From: Clostridium sp. CS001
GTDB lineage: Bacteria; Bacillota; Clostridia; Clostridiales; Clostridiaceae
Direction: 5' to 3'
Length of the DNA stretch: 43,837 nucleotides
Assembly (NCBI RefSeq): GCF_020443565.1
Contig: NZ_JAIZZN010000033.1
Location: 1-43,837 of the forward strand
Positions 42,163-43,837 of this stretch are shown here, piece by piece (position 1 is the stretch's first letter; the number at the start of each line of letters is the position of its first letter). The notes beneath the pieces were generated by a model. It saw nothing but the letters and a program-made list of their open reading frames with translations, did not search any database and was not told where the DNA came from. A program made the position numbers and the translations under genes.

Positions 42163-43730
42163 GTGCGACACGTTGCTAATTTAAACGATTAGCCATTAAC
42201 CGTAAGGTTAAGAGAACTAATAACTTGAAAAGTCAAATGATAGGGTAACGCCTTAAAGGGCTTTCTCTGATACTCCGAATAGCGAAGCTATAAGTAAGTT
42301 AAGTTTTGTTATAAGCTCGGTGAAGTCGGCTGAGGTCACCTCCTAACAGATTAGCTGAGGAAATGCGAACTAGAGGTAGTCGAGGGTGGTATAGGCCGGG
42401 AGTCTGTAAAATACCCATGGTAAGAATGTCCAAAGGTGGACTGACGAAACTCTGAATGTACGGGTCTAAATATAGATACATCAGAAATGATGTAACTACC
42501 AAAGTTGTAGTGTGTGTATGGTTTAGTAAAAATTCCCATTATGAAAAACCATATACTATTAAAGGTAGTATCAAGCACACAGGCTCATAAGAGTTACCTA
42601 AAGATATATGTAAAGATAAAGTTATTGGAACGTGGGAAGCTGATAACATGGAGGACTTACTTCTTTTGAAGTGGTAGCAAGGAAAGACTTAAGTTATAAC
42701 TTGTTTTTATATCAGTGAAAGTAGTGGCATAGTACCGAAGAAATTTATGAAAATAAATGGAGGGATAGCCACAAGTCAGTGTTAAGAAAATATAAAATCA
42801 TATGATAATCGTTAGGTTCGATTAAGACTAAAAGAAGCCAAATTCATTTGAAATGAGGCTGACTAATGACGACAAGTGAAGAACCATTATTAAAGAAGCA
42901 AAAACTAAGAAATAACGAATACTATGATAGTCAAGAAATACAAGATATACTTTATAGAAAGAGCAAAGAAAATTACGTTTTTAAGGATTTGGTTTCTGAA
43001 ATAATCACTGAAAGAAATATACTTTTAGCTTATAGAAATATCAAAAATAATAGGGGCAGTAAAACGGCAGGAGTTAACGAAACTAATATAAAACATATAG
43101 AAAACTATCAAATATCTGAATGGGTAGAGTATATACAAGAAAGATTCAAAAATTACATTCCTATGTCAGTGAGAAGAGTTGAAATACCAAAACCTGACGG
43201 TGGAATTAGACCTCTAGGAATACCTACTATAGAAGATCGAATGGTGCAGCAATGTATTAAGCAGATACTAGAACCGATTGTAGAAGCAAAATTTTATCAT
43301 GGAAGTTATGGATTTAGGTGTGATAGAAGTGCTGAAAATGCTATCGCAAAAGTAAATAGTTTGGTTAATATAAATAAACTTCACTATGCTGTAGATATTG
43401 ATATTAAGGGCTTTTTCAATAATGTTAACCATGGAAAACTTTTAAAACAGATGTGGACTTTGGGAATAAAAGATAAAGCATTAATTAGTATAATATCAAA
43501 AATGCTAAAAGCTGAGATTGAAGGTATTGGAATTCCAGATAAGGGAACCCCTCAAGGTGGGATTTTATCTCCGATATTATCTAATATAGTGTTAAATGAA
43601 CTAGATTGGTGGATAGATAGTCAATGGAGAGGTGTGAAAACAAAAGGAAGCTCAAACTATTGTAGCAAAATAAAAGCATTGAAGAAAAGTAGATTAAAAG
43701 AAATGTACATAGTTCGTTATGCTGATGACT
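42163..43730 (+). mobile_element. Group II intron, 5' part with reverse transcriptase gene
   Basis: The boundary GTGCGACACG (42163) fits the GUGYG start of group II introns. The next 700 nt are structured, non-coding domain I-III sequence, followed by an intron-type reverse transcriptase gene in the domain IV position. The 3' part is not seen: at 43731 the sequence changes to what appears to be another group II intron. The 5' exon is non-coding DNA after the 41439 gene. Confidence 0.8.
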
Positions 43731-43774
43731 GTGCGCCACGAAAGCGTGGTAAGCAACTCGTAAGAGTGGCTTAA
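42866..43774 (+). CDS. ltrA: Group II intron reverse transcriptase/maturase, interrupted after YADD
   Basis: The protein has the reverse-transcriptase motifs of group II intron maturases: RRVEIPKPDGGIRPLGIPTI (RT2), AVDIDIKGFFNNVNH (RT3, first catalytic Asp), GTPQGGILSPILSNIVLNEL (RT4) and VRYADD (RT5, catalytic Asp pair, codons ending about 43728). After YADD the reading frame continues only 15 codons (CAPRKRGKQLVRVA) through foreign sequence to a stop. RT6-7, the thumb/X domain and any endonuclease are absent from the visible reading frame. The interruption coincides with GTGCG at 43731, so the gene may be restored if the inner intron splices. Confidence 0.85.
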   Translation: MTTSEEPLLKKQKLRNNEYYDSQEIQDILYRKSKENYVFKDLVSEIITERNILLAYRNIKNNRGSKTAGVNETNIKHIENYQISEWVEYIQERFKNYIPMSVRRVEIPKPDGGIRPLGIPTIEDRMVQQCIKQILEPIVEAKFYHGSYGFRCDRSAENAIAKVNSLVNINKLHYAVDIDIKGFFNNVNHGKLLKQMWTLGIKDKALISIISKMLKAEIEGIGIPDKGTPQGGILSPILSNIVLNELDWWIDSQWRGVKTKGSSNYCSKIKALKKSRLKEMYIVRYADDCAPRKRGKQLVRVA

Positions 43775-43837
43775 TATAGCTGTGCTATACAGATGATGGA
43801 GGAAGGCCCTCCGAAATCGCCATGCAGGTGGAGATTT
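43731..43837 (+). mobile_element. 5' end of a second group II intron nested in the first
   Basis: Starts GTGCG (43731-43735), the group II 5' consensus, followed by a CCACG-AAAG-CGTGG hairpin (43736-43749) and the purine-rich TAAGAGTGGC and TGATGGAGGAAGGCCC segments that look like domain I. It continues past the window edge. Identification rests on the 5' consensus, the small hairpin and its abrupt start inside a conserved RT motif. Confidence 0.6.

Overview
The window is AT-rich DNA with strong GGAGG-type ribosome binding sites, sigma-A promoters, a T-box leader and several gene families typical of Firmicutes. It most likely comes from a member of the Clostridia (Clostridium in the broad sense); this is inferred from style and gene content, not from a marker gene. 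No rRNA, tRNA or CRISPR array was seen.

Region 1 (1-22987) is chromosomal and metabolic. It starts with a sigma-A promoter and T-box leader driving a divergent methionyl-tRNA-synthetase-like gene. An EamA exporter, an orphan ABC permease and a CrtI-type desaturase follow on the minus strand; an IS3-family transposase tail abuts the end of the desaturase gene. Next come a catalase-peroxidase (katG), an IclR regulator divergent from an old-yellow-enzyme/Fe-S/FAD reductase, and a minus-strand cluster TrmB regulator - TauE exporter - ornithine-cyclodeaminase-like enzyme. A MATE exporter precedes a two-component system with an ABC ATPase/permease pair whose promoter carries four response-regulator-like half-sites at exact 11-bp spacing.

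Region 2 (about 22990-30700) is accessory. Small orphan genes (retropepsin-like protease with an overlapping partner, DUF5698 protein, lipoprotein, small membrane proteins, a YHFFEKERGPF-type protein, DUF2922/DUF1659/YvrJ) are mixed with broken genes (pirin, KilA-N, a frameshifted ORF), a dispersed 84-bp palindromic repeat, and repeated cassette-boundary-like sequences that recall integron attC sites.

Region 3 (30800-39000) is a pared-down phage-type lysogeny and replication module. An ImmA/IrrE peptidase and CI-like XRE repressor face a Cro-like XRE protein across three operator-like 12-mers. The rightward arm holds a small phage protein, DUF2815, a family A DNA polymerase, a VapE primase-helicase, a CTTGTCC repeat cluster and a sigma-70-family factor. 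No integrase, packaging or structural gene is visible.

Region 4 (39100-43837) carries an AbiE-like toxin-antitoxin locus with a 5'-deleted nucleotidyltransferase, two more 84-bp repeats, a group II intron 3' stub, a large unexplained hairpin, two small genes, and a group II intron whose reverse transcriptase is interrupted right after its YADD motif by what looks like the 5' end of a second group II intron (a candidate bacterial twintron).
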